Positions 41,674 through 49,387 of a stretch of DNA of 64,000 nucleotides are shown here, piece after piece. A model generated the notes under the pieces. It was not told the DNA's origin and made no database searches. It saw only the letters and a program-made list of their open reading frames with translations. Position numbers and translations under genes: made by a program. The stretch comes from Actinomycetes bacterium (GTDB lineage Bacteria > Actinomycetota > Actinomycetes > S36-B12 > GCA-2699445), in the NCBI GenBank assembly GCA_022599915.1, contig JAHZLH010000052.1, positions 25,788 to 89,787 of the forward strand. The letters run 5' to 3'. Within the stretch, counting starts at the first letter, position 1, and each line of letters starts with the position of its first letter.

Positions 41674-43023
41674 GTGCTTCGCAAGACTGGAATCGGCATC
41701 GCTCTGGCAATCGGCCTTGCACTGACTACTGTCGCGGCACCGGCCACTGCCGGCTCGTCGCCAAAATCTGGCACGGCGATCAACGGCTACACCATTGAGT
41801 TGGGTAACGTAAATAAGATCCGACTTCCTGGCGTCATCGCGCCAACCCAGGGAGAGTGCGGCTACTCCGAGGCCAAGCAGTTCACGGACCGCTTCATTGC
41901 AAATGGGTTCACCACCAGCAAACCACCCAAAGGGCAACGCAAAAGAAATGGCGTCAAGCTTCGCTTTGTCGCTAATCCATCCGGCAAGGATTTGGGAAAG
42001 CGACTGCTCAAGAAGGGGATGGCTAGTGCGGCCTACGACGCCGACGATGGCTACAAGAAGCACGGCAAGGACAAGAAGTACCGCAAACTGGATAAGAAGA
42101 CCGTCGGTATCTGCGACCGGGCTCCGAAGCCCAGCAAGAAACAGCGACTCAAAGTGGCGACGTACAACATCTGCAAGTACACCTGCCCCAACTCACCACT
42201 TGCTTGGTTCGAGCGTCGGGATGCTGTCTTCCTTACGATGAAGTCAGCGAAGGCTGATGTCCTCGCCGTGCAAGAGGCAACGGACTTCGGCAGTCAACGC
42301 ATTGACGTCGCGACGGCCATGAACTCCAGTGGCTACACCCTGCTACCGGAGGTCGGCGACTGCGGTGAGAACTGTCTGAACAGCACCGGCATCCTCTTTC
42401 GTCGCAGCCGCGCCACGCCACTCGATCTTCCCGATGGCCAACCGGGCTACGGCATGATTTCACCGATGTCGCTCACTGGCCCCGTCAGCTGGGAGGACAT
42501 CGGGAATCGCGGCTTCAGTTGGGCGCTGCTCAAGCATCTGCCTACCCAGAAGCCCTTCCTCGCGGTATCGGTTCACCTAACTTCCGAGATAAGTACACGC
42601 GCGGAAGAAGCACGGCAGACATCGACCAGGGTGATTGCTGACTGGATGAAGGCACGTGCCGCTGAGTGGGGGTACGAAAATTTGCCGCTGATCTTCGCCG
42701 GTGACTTGAACTCCTACCAGGCGCGCTACCCGGCAGGCCCACAGCGCATTCTGGCTAACGATGGCTTCGCCGACGGATTCACCGCAGCCGACAAGAAGAA
42801 TGCGCAATATTCCACTGGCAACTTCTTCAGCAATGGATCGTGGCCCAAGAAACCCACCACGTATAAGGATCCGCCTCGGATCGACTACATCTTTGCCGCC
42901 GAACGAATGCGGCCGATCAAGTACGGGGTGTCGCTACGTGTACTCGCCAACGGGGAATTCGATCCGGAGTATCGCGGGTCGGACCACAATTTGGTCTGGT
43001 CGGACTGGAACCTGCTGCGCTGA
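41674..43023 (+). CDS. Secreted endonuclease/exonuclease/phosphatase protein with decayed SNase-like N-terminal domain
   Basis: Exported protein of 449 residues with a signal peptide (1-26, cut near ATAG). Residues about 33-147 resemble a staphylococcal-nuclease fold (NKIRLPGVIAP at 47-57, GYSEAKQF, GKRLLKKGMASAAYD, and a KKYRKLDKKTVGIC end), but the metal Asp/Glu and catalytic Arg positions of SNase are replaced. Residues 159-449 are a complete EEP domain: VATYN, QE at 200-201, H301, GDLN at 343-346, DYIF and SDH at 436-438. It probably cleaves extracellular nucleic acid, with the first domain as a binding module. Confidence 0.82.
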   Translation: MLRKTGIGIALAIGLALTTVAAPATAGSSPKSGTAINGYTIELGNVNKIRLPGVIAPTQGECGYSEAKQFTDRFIANGFTTSKPPKGQRKRNGVKLRFVANPSGKDLGKRLLKKGMASAAYDADDGYKKHGKDKKYRKLDKKTVGICDRAPKPSKKQRLKVATYNICKYTCPNSPLAWFERRDAVFLTMKSAKADVLAVQEATDFGSQRIDVATAMNSSGYTLLPEVGDCGENCLNSTGILFRRSRATPLDLPDGQPGYGMISPMSLTGPVSWEDIGNRGFSWALLKHLPTQKPFLAVSVHLTSEISTRAEEARQTSTRVIADWMKARAAEWGYENLPLIFAGDLNSYQARYPAGPQRILANDGFADGFTAADKKNAQYSTGNFFSNGSWPKKPTTYKDPPRIDYIFAAERMRPIKYGVSLRVLANGEFDPEYRGSDHNLVWSDWNLLR

Positions 43024-43160
43024 GGTGCCCCGCCGCACCAACATCTCCTTGGCTGCGGCCTGGGCAATGGGGAAAGTGTGGTCTCACCACCCGCGTGCGC
43101 CGCGCCCAACGGATAAGGTGGCGATTGCTCAGTCGCGCTGATGATTGTTAGATCCGTGAC

Positions 43161-43182
43161 AGCCACCTCTTAGCAGGTGGCT
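43161..43182 (+). terminator. Hairpin between the nuclease and FUSC-like genes
   Basis: Perfect stem agccacct/aggtggct with a 6-nt loop; no T tract. Confidence 0.5.
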
Positions 43183-43239
43183 GATACTCGGATCGCTCCC
43201 ACCAGCGTGAGTAGTAGTTGAACAGAAAGGGATCGCAAC

Positions 43240-44304
43240 GTGACTGCCGCGGACGCCACCAGCGATAGCACTGGGCAGGAGAGGAAACCGAGTTTCGCCA
43301 AGAAGTTCGTTGGTGCCATTGTCATCGTCTTACTACTGCTTACTGTTCCCGCCCTCCTGGGGTATTGGCTGGGGGGTGAATCGGTATCGGCGGCCGCGGG
43401 CGCAGCTATCGGTAGTCTGGCCGGCCTGCTCATCACCAGTGCCGCAGGACAGCAAAATATGCTGAAGTTCTTGCCGGCGCTAGCCTTGGCCGCTTTCGCT
43501 GGCTACAGCCTCTACGGTTCTGCCTGGTGGGCAGCAGTCTGTATCCTGCTGGGACTCGCCGTGGGCTGGGAGGCCCGTCGTGGCCTCCACATGCCGCTAG
43601 CAATCGTCGCAGTGGTCTTCTGCGTAGCACGACCGGGCGTGGACGATTTCAACTCCACTGCCTACATCATTGCGATCGTCCTCGGCGCGATCAACGGCAT
43701 GCTGCTGGCCCGGAAACTGGGCGCACCGGAACGTATGGCCCCGCCCATTCTCGACGAACGCCGCTCCGGGATTTTCGCCCTACTGGTTGGCGGCACCACC
43801 GCAGTGGCGGTACTGCTCATGTCGCTATTGGACAATCCGCAAAGCTACTGGCTGCCCATGACCGTCTTCATCTTGGCCGTTCCCAAACCTGGGGCACAAC
43901 TCGCCCAACGCGTAGGGCATCGACTGTTGGGCACGGTGGTGGGTGTTGTCCTCGCTGGTCTGGCCATTGCGGCCGGATCGCCCGACGGCCTAGGCCTAAT
44001 GATCGCATCAATATTGTTGGTGGCTGCTTTTGTCGTTCGCGAACCCAACTGGCTCAATCAGACCCTCGTCTCCGCCGCTGTGGTGCTGGTCATGACTCCG
44101 ATCTACGGCAGTGCTGTGGGATCCACTCGAGTCGTGCTGACCGCAGTTGCTGGCGGGATCACTCTGCTGGGCTTGGCGCTCTGGTTGTGGTGGGAGAAGC
44201 GCCATGCGGACGAATTCGATATCGATGAGGACATCAATGAGGCGCTGGCATCCTTCAGCGAGGCCCCGATTCAACGGGACATCGATCAAGCGAAGTTGAA
44301 GTAG
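43240..44304 (+). CDS. FUSC-like integral membrane protein
   Basis: A 354-residue membrane protein starting at a GTG behind AAAGGG. About ten to twelve hydrophobic segments fall into two similar sets; between them is a short hydrophilic part with APERMAPPILDERRSG. MTVFILAVPKPGAQLAQRVGHRLLGTVVG in the second half is typical of FUSC-like proteins (fusaric acid resistance and aromatic acid efflux relatives). The acidic C-terminus (DEFDIDEDINEALASF) is cytoplasmic. The substrate is unknown. Confidence 0.8.
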   Translation: MTAADATSDSTGQERKPSFAKKFVGAIVIVLLLLTVPALLGYWLGGESVSAAAGAAIGSLAGLLITSAAGQQNMLKFLPALALAAFAGYSLYGSAWWAAVCILLGLAVGWEARRGLHMPLAIVAVVFCVARPGVDDFNSTAYIIAIVLGAINGMLLARKLGAPERMAPPILDERRSGIFALLVGGTTAVAVLLMSLLDNPQSYWLPMTVFILAVPKPGAQLAQRVGHRLLGTVVGVVLAGLAIAAGSPDGLGLMIASILLVAAFVVREPNWLNQTLVSAAVVLVMTPIYGSAVGSTRVVLTAVAGGITLLGLALWLWWEKRHADEFDIDEDINEALASFSEAPIQRDIDQAKLK

Positions 44305-44397
44305 CGCGACGGTCGCCAGGGCACGGATGGGCTAGCCCCTGGCTACTGCGGATCTTGCCGCTGGCGGTAGAGCCAGACGAGTTGCAGTACGGCTGAA

Positions 44398-44913
44398 GTG
44401 CCGGACACTAAGGGTGTGCGCAGACCCAAACCGCAACCCCCCAAGCCGGGGCAGGAGTCAGTGTGGGACTACCCCCGCCCGCCTGCTCTGATTTCCAGTG
44501 ACGAGCTGGTGCGGGTCTGGCTGGATGACGTGCTGGTCGCCGAAACTCGCGCGGCCAAACGAATCTTGGAAACTGCGCACGCGCCGGCTTACTACCTGCC
44601 GCGCGATGATGTCCGCATGGACCTTATCGCCGCGAATCCTCGCCGCAGTTGGTGCGAGTTCAAAGGGCAGGCTCATTATGGCGACGTGGATAGCGGCACT
44701 CAGCAGGCCCGCGATGCCTGCTGGTGGTACCCGGATCCATCTCCCGGCTATGAATCACTGGCCGGGATGATCTCCTTCTATCCGCAACGGGTGACCCGCT
44801 GCGAGGTGGATGGGGAAACTGTCACTCCGTTGGCGGGCAGCTTCTACGGTGACTGGCCCACGTCAAAGATCGCCGGACCCTATAAGGGAGCGCCCGGCAC
44901 TGAGGGCTGGTAG
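44398..44913 (+). CDS. DUF427 domain protein
   Basis: A cytosolic protein of 171 residues with the DUF427 core: VWLDDVLVAETRAAKRILET, APAYYLPRDDVRMDLI, SWCEFKGQAHYGDV, WWYPDPSPGY and ISFYPQRVTRCEVDG. The fold is a small beta barrel with conserved Cys, His and Tyr; no activity is established. The GTG at 44398 is the likeliest start. It stands alone 46 bases before tgt. Confidence 0.85.
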   Translation: MPDTKGVRRPKPQPPKPGQESVWDYPRPPALISSDELVRVWLDDVLVAETRAAKRILETAHAPAYYLPRDDVRMDLIAANPRRSWCEFKGQAHYGDVDSGTQQARDACWWYPDPSPGYESLAGMISFYPQRVTRCEVDGETVTPLAGSFYGDWPTSKIAGPYKGAPGTEGW

Positions 44914-44947
44914 TCCCCCGCGCCACGATCACCGAGCATCTCGCTGC

Positions 44948-44953
44948 CATGAT
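44948..44953 (+). promoter_or_regulatory. -10-like CATGAT before tgt
   Basis: CATGAT, 6 nt (GAGGGC), then ATG at 44960. The intervening GAGG could equally serve as a ribosome-binding site. Confidence 0.35.
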
Positions 44954-44959
44954 GAGGGC

Positions 44960-46186
44960 ATGTTCGAGTTCACGGTTTCCGACCGGCTAACCAGCACCAA
45001 GGGCGGTCCGACGTTGGGGCGCGCGGGCTTGATCACCACCCCCCACGGCGATATTCAAACACCTGCATTCATTCCGGTGGGCACCAAAGCCAGCCTCAAG
45101 GCGGCCACGCCACAGCAACTCACCGACACCGGGGCGCAAGCGGTACTCGCCAACGCCTACCACCTCTATCTGCAGCCCGGTCCAGACTTGATCGATCAAG
45201 CCGGTGGATTGGGCGTCTTCATGGGTTGGGACGGGCCAACGGTTACCGACAGCGGTGGCTTCCAGGTGATGTCGCTGGGGGTGGGATTCAAGAAAGTATT
45301 GGCTATGGATGTCACTTCAGTTGCCAATGACGACGTCATCGCCGAGGGCAAGGATCGGTTGGCTCACGTTGATGACGACGGAGTCACGTTCAAGTCTCAT
45401 CTGGACGGCTCCATGCACCGTTTCACTCCCGAGGTCTCGATGCAGGTGCAACACCAAATCGGGGCGGACATCATTTTCGCTTTCGACGAGTGCACCACTC
45501 TGATGAACACTCGGGAATATCAGGAGCGATCGTTACAGCGCACGGCGGCTTGGGCGCGACGCTGCGTTGTTGAGCACCGGCGGCTTACCGAGGAACGTAG
45601 CCACCGGCCCTATCAAGCCCTCTTCGGTGTCATCCAGGGAGCGCAGTACGAGGATCTGCGTCGCGAGGCGGCTCGCGATCTAGGGCAGTTGGGCTTCGAC
45701 GGCTACGGCATCGGTGGCGCGCTAGCGAAGGAACAACTAGGTCAAATTGTTGGCTGGGTGACCAGTGAGTTGTCGGAGAGTCAACCGCGCCACTTGCTGG
45801 GGATCGGCGAACCGGACGATTTGTTCACCGCCATCGAAAATGGCGCCGATACTTTCGACTGCGTCACTCCGTCCCGGGTGGCCCGCAACGCCTCGCTGTT
45901 TGCTGACACCGGCCGATTCAATATCACCAGCTCACCGAATCGCTGGGACTTTGGCCCAGTGCAAGAAGGCTGCGAGTGTTACACCTGCAAGAACTTCAGC
46001 AAGGCCTACCTGCACCACCTGTTCAAGGCCAAGGAGATGCTGGCCTCGACGCTAGCCACGATCCACAATGTGCACTACGTCGTGAAGTTGGTGGACTCCA
46101 TCCGAGCCAGCATCGCGGACGGAAGTTTCTATGAATTCCGCAATGAGTTTCTCGGTCGGTATTACGACCGGTCAGCGGCCACCTGA
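44960..46186 (+). CDS. tgt: tRNA-guanine transglycosylase
   Basis: Exchanges G34 of GUN-anticodon tRNAs for preQ1 (bacterial type) on the way to queuosine. From the ATG at 44960 it has 408 residues. Motifs: TPAFIPVGTKASLKAATPQQL, the catalytic-pocket VTDSGGFQVMSLG, SHLDGSMHRFTPE, the nucleophile region IFAFDECTTL and the zinc site CECYTCKNFSKAYLHHL. Its 3' end overlaps by 25 bases the convergent gene for a queuosine precursor transporter. Confidence 0.96.
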   Translation: MFEFTVSDRLTSTKGGPTLGRAGLITTPHGDIQTPAFIPVGTKASLKAATPQQLTDTGAQAVLANAYHLYLQPGPDLIDQAGGLGVFMGWDGPTVTDSGGFQVMSLGVGFKKVLAMDVTSVANDDVIAEGKDRLAHVDDDGVTFKSHLDGSMHRFTPEVSMQVQHQIGADIIFAFDECTTLMNTREYQERSLQRTAAWARRCVVEHRRLTEERSHRPYQALFGVIQGAQYEDLRREAARDLGQLGFDGYGIGGALAKEQLGQIVGWVTSELSESQPRHLLGIGEPDDLFTAIENGADTFDCVTPSRVARNASLFADTGRFNITSSPNRWDFGPVQEGCECYTCKNFSKAYLHHLFKAKEMLASTLATIHNVHYVVKLVDSIRASIADGSFYEFRNEFLGRYYDRSAAT

Positions 46187-46920
46187 TTCGGCTGCTCCGA
46201 TTCGGCGTAACTTGGTTCACCGCGCTTGACGATCCGGACCACCTGGTAGGTGACCGGCAACAGAATGGCTTCCACTGCCGTCTTGTACAAGTAGCCGATG
46301 ACAACGTAGTTGAGGAACTCTGCCCCAGTGATGATGCCGTAGAACGCGATCGTGCAGAACACCACAGTGTCAGCGAGTTGCCCCACAGCAGTGGAGCCCA
46401 AAAGCCGTACCCACAAATAGCGCTCATTGGTACGTTTCTTGATCCATACCAAGACGTAGGCGTTGATTAGCTGTCCCACCAGGTAGGCGCACAAGCTGGC
46501 GAGCACAATCCGCGGAACGAAGCCGAGCACGGCCTCAAACGCTTCTTGATTGGGCCAATCGGTTGCGGGCGGAGAGATCTGCACCAGGAAGAAAGTGAGC
46601 GCAGCCAGCGCGCCCATGAGGAAACCCAGGAAGATGGCCTTGCGTGCTGCCTTGAAGCCGTAGACCTCCGCCAGCACGTCACCCACGATGTACACCAACG
46701 GGAACAGGAAGGCACCGCCATCAGTGATGATCGGAAACTCCCAGGACCCAATCGAGAACGGACCGAACTCGATCAATTTCACCGCACCGATATTGGAGAT
46801 CAGCAGCAGCGACACGAACACCACCACGATGGTGGTGTAGTTGCCGGTGGGAACCCGCGCGAACCTTGGCGATTGATCAGGCACAGCGGACTGGACAGGA
46901 GAAGTTGGGGAAGCACTCAT
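46162..46920 (-). CDS. yhhQ: Queuosine precursor transporter (YhhQ/VUT family)
   Basis: Membrane protein of 252 residues from the ATG at 46920 behind AGGGG. It has about six helices with the family sequences VFVSLLLISNIGAVKLIEFG, FLFPLVYIVGDVLAEVYGF, LCAYLVGQLINAYVLVWIKK, STAVGQLADTVVFCTIAFYG and YLYKTAVEAILLPVTY. The family imports preQ0/preQ1 or queuine. Convergence with tgt supports a role in queuosine salvage. No queCDEF gene is in the window, so the cell may depend on uptake. Confidence 0.92.
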   Translation of the reverse strand: MSASPTSPVQSAVPDQSPRFARVPTGNYTTIVVVFVSLLLISNIGAVKLIEFGPFSIGSWEFPIITDGGAFLFPLVYIVGDVLAEVYGFKAARKAIFLGFLMGALAALTFFLVQISPPATDWPNQEAFEAVLGFVPRIVLASLCAYLVGQLINAYVLVWIKKRTNERYLWVRLLGSTAVGQLADTVVFCTIAFYGIITGAEFLNYVVIGYLYKTAVEAILLPVTYQVVRIVKRGEPSYAESEQPNQVAADRS

Positions 46921-47023
46921 AGCCCCTCTATTGAAACAAGGACCGTTTCCACTCTCGACGTTCGGGTCAGTCACTGTCCCAGGTGAGTGCAGTTACGACT
47001 ACCCGCTGGGCCCTGATTGACCC

Positions 47024-47029
47024 TAGGCT
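47024..47029 (+). promoter_or_regulatory. -10 element TAGGCT of the NTF2-like gene
   Basis: TAGGCT, 6 nt, then GTG at 47036; leaderless start. Confidence 0.6.
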
Positions 47030-47035
47030 GACGTT

Positions 47036-47440
47036 GTGACTGAAGAGATCGCAGAACCGGACGCGTTAGCCCATTGGCACCGAGTGGTTGCGGCCCGCGA
47101 CCCATTGTTGTTGGCAGATCTGCTGACCGAAGACGCCACCTTTCACTCTCCGATAGTCCATCGGCCGCAAGAGGGCCGCGACCTCGTCACACTCTATCTG
47201 ACCGGCGCCATGCACGTTTTGGGTAACGACACTTTTCGCTACGTGCGTGAAGTAGTGGGTGATTCCGATGCGGTGCTGGAGTTTGTCGCTGAGGTGGACG
47301 GTGTGCATGTCAACGGCGTGGACATGATCAGTTGGGATCGAGCAAACCGAATCACAGACTTCAAGGTCATGCTGCGGCCGATGCGAGCAATTGAGTTGGT
47401 CCGCGACAAGATGGCTGAGCTACTTCAGGCTGCGGAATAA
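47036..47440 (+). CDS. NTF2-like / SnoaL-type protein
   Basis: A 134-residue protein of the cone-shaped NTF2-like fold: AHWHRVVAARDPLLLADLLTEDATFHSP at the start, then TFRYVREVVGDSDAVLEFVAEVDG and ISWDRANRITDFKVMLRP. The fold covers polyketide cyclases, isomerases and binding proteins, so the reaction cannot be given. The GTG start follows TAGGCT. It overlaps the convergent acetyltransferase gene by 21 bases. Confidence 0.85.
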   Translation: MTEEIAEPDALAHWHRVVAARDPLLLADLLTEDATFHSPIVHRPQEGRDLVTLYLTGAMHVLGNDTFRYVREVVGDSDAVLEFVAEVDGVHVNGVDMISWDRANRITDFKVMLRPMRAIELVRDKMAELLQAAE

Positions 47441-47920
47441 CACCAGCGCATCCACCCGTTCCCCTGCCGGCAATCGAAATGCTTGCGGAATCCGGCCAAC
47501 TTCAGCGAAGCCCATATCTTGCCAGAGCTTCACCGCACGCAGGTTGCTCATCGCCACCAAGTTGTATTGCATCGCCAAGAAACCACGCTCCCGGGCCACC
47601 GCTAGCGAATCGCGGCACATCTGCCGGGCAATGCCTTGACCTTCATATGTGGCGGAAGTGATGTAGCCGCAGTTGGCGACATGGCTGCCGGGTCCTTGCT
47701 GATTTGCCCGCAGGTAGTAACTCCCCACAACCTGGTCGCCGACAACCGCGACCCGCACCTCATGCGCTGGGGCGCACCACCATTGCTCGATTTCAGATCT
47801 GGTCAGCGACGGCGACACCGCATAGGTTTCTCCGGCCTGCACCACCGGTTCGACGATGTCGATGACCGCGGGAATCTCACCTGGTGTTACCGCTCGCACC
47901 TGGACTGCCGTCTCACTCAT
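47420..47920 (-). CDS. GNAT family N-acetyltransferase
   Basis: A 166-residue acetyl-CoA-dependent transferase. Motif A is ATYEGQGIARQMCRDSLAVA, followed by MQYNLVAMSNLRAVKLWQDMGF. A GGGGAGA site lies just before the ATG. The substrate is unknown. It overlaps the NTF2-like gene at the 3' ends. Confidence 0.88.
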   Translation of the reverse strand: MSETAVQVRAVTPGEIPAVIDIVEPVVQAGETYAVSPSLTRSEIEQWWCAPAHEVRVAVVGDQVVGSYYLRANQQGPGSHVANCGYITSATYEGQGIARQMCRDSLAVARERGFLAMQYNLVAMSNLRAVKLWQDMGFAEVGRIPQAFRLPAGERVDALVLFRSLK

Positions 47921-48034
47921 GAACTCTCCCCACCTTGCGCAGGAGGCTATCGAAGATTGTTGCGTGGATCGTGATACTGGAGCGATCGCTGGTCGTACTA
48001 CCCACTCGCGCCGGGCCAGCCGTTACGACAGCCG

Positions 48035-49354
48035 CTAGCCACGAGCCAACATCTCCCGGGCTGCCGCGCGGCCGGTCCGCACCGCACCTTCCATGTAGCC
48101 ACAGACCCATTGGTCGGAACCCACCACCCAAAATGGTGGCTCATGAGTACCGTGCTGCGGTCCGATCGCGGTGAGTTCACCGGGCTGCCAGGCAGTGATA
48201 TATCCCTGCGTCCATGGATCAACGGCCCAGTCCCGGATAAAGACCTCCGATACTGCGAGTGCCTCCGCCCCGTAAGCCCGCGCCAACTCATCACGCAGCA
48301 TTCCCTCGCGTAGGTGCCGGGGAGCGGCGAAGTACGGGCCCAATCGATTGACCGGGACGAGGGCAGACAAGATGCCGTCATTCTGAACCCATGTCCCGCC
48401 CAACAAGGTGTCTTCGAAGTAGCCGGTGCCGTTCTGACCGTTGCGTTCCCAAAAAGAGTCGGGATAGACCGGTACGTACTTGGCTGCCGATGCGTGCTGG
48501 TGACGACGTAGTGCGTCCAACCGCTCGCTACTTACGCCACTGATCTGGATATCCCGCACTGGTCCAGCAGGTAGCGCGCAGACAACGTCGGTACCCGTCA
48601 GGATTTCACCAGTTGCCAGCATGACCGTCACGCCAGCCGCGGACACATCAATCGTGACAACTTGACTGGAGTACCGGATCCGATAGTCCAATTCTGCGGC
48701 CATCCGCAGCGCCACTGTGGCTGACCCTTCGGCCACTTTGGCCTTCTCCCAAGCGTCGTAGTTGTAGAACCCGGTAGCACCGGCCACTGCTTCCTTACGC
48801 AGATCGGCGAGTAACGAGCGTCGTTCAACTGAATCCTCCGCTAATCCGAGTGATCGCAGTTCCAGCGCCCGAACGACATTGGTGGTGGCACCCTGGGAAC
48901 GCAGCCAGTCACCGACCGAGATCCGATCCAGCGCGATCGCATCTGGATGGCTCCACGGGTCATCGGGATCAACAGTTTGCGTGAGGGCGGCGAAGTCCGC
49001 CTCCACCCGCTGGTAGCAGCGACGATCGTCATCGGAGAGCCACGGCATGTCGTCGCCGAGAGTTACCCCCTCCTTGGTGAGCCAGGTATCCACGCCGGGA
49101 ATATCGGTGAAACTTGGAACAATGGTCAGACCTAACTCCGCCACTAACTCCCGATAGGCAGTGTGGAAGTCACCAATTACCTCACCACCCAGTTGAACCA
49201 GCCGACCATCAGCAGTACTGGTCTGTTCAACTCGCCCACCCGCTCGAGCGCGCGCCTCGACGACAACGACATCTACACCGCCATTCATCAGATCGCGAGC
49301 AGCGCTCAGGCCAGCCAACCCGGCACCGACAACGACCACATCGTGCGCGGTCAT
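48035..49354 (-). CDS. Flavin-containing amine oxidase
   Basis: FAD-dependent monoamine oxidase-type protein of 439 residues. The N-terminal FAD site VVVGAGLAGLSAARDL is followed by the VVVEARARAGGRV motif, and the C-terminal FAD contact reads WVCGYMEGAVRTGRAAA. YITAWQPGELTAIGP is the usual substrate-side loop. It starts 33 bases after the upstream glycine-oxidase-type gene behind GGATGG, so the two form an operon for oxidation of amines or methylated amino acids. The exact substrate is unknown. Confidence 0.9.
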   Translation of the reverse strand: MTAHDVVVVGAGLAGLSAARDLMNGGVDVVVVEARARAGGRVEQTSTADGRLVQLGGEVIGDFHTAYRELVAELGLTIVPSFTDIPGVDTWLTKEGVTLGDDMPWLSDDDRRCYQRVEADFAALTQTVDPDDPWSHPDAIALDRISVGDWLRSQGATTNVVRALELRSLGLAEDSVERRSLLADLRKEAVAGATGFYNYDAWEKAKVAEGSATVALRMAAELDYRIRYSSQVVTIDVSAAGVTVMLATGEILTGTDVVCALPAGPVRDIQISGVSSERLDALRRHQHASAAKYVPVYPDSFWERNGQNGTGYFEDTLLGGTWVQNDGILSALVPVNRLGPYFAAPRHLREGMLRDELARAYGAEALAVSEVFIRDWAVDPWTQGYITAWQPGELTAIGPQHGTHEPPFWVVGSDQWVCGYMEGAVRTGRAAAREMLARG

Positions 49355-49387
49355 CTCACCCCATCCTTTCCACGGATCACCTAACGC

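Noticed and set aside
46921..46985. Possible preQ1 riboswitch upstream of the queuosine precursor transporter
   Set aside because: The short leader lacks the C-rich loop and A-rich tail of the known preQ1 classes; a normal ribosome-binding site is present.
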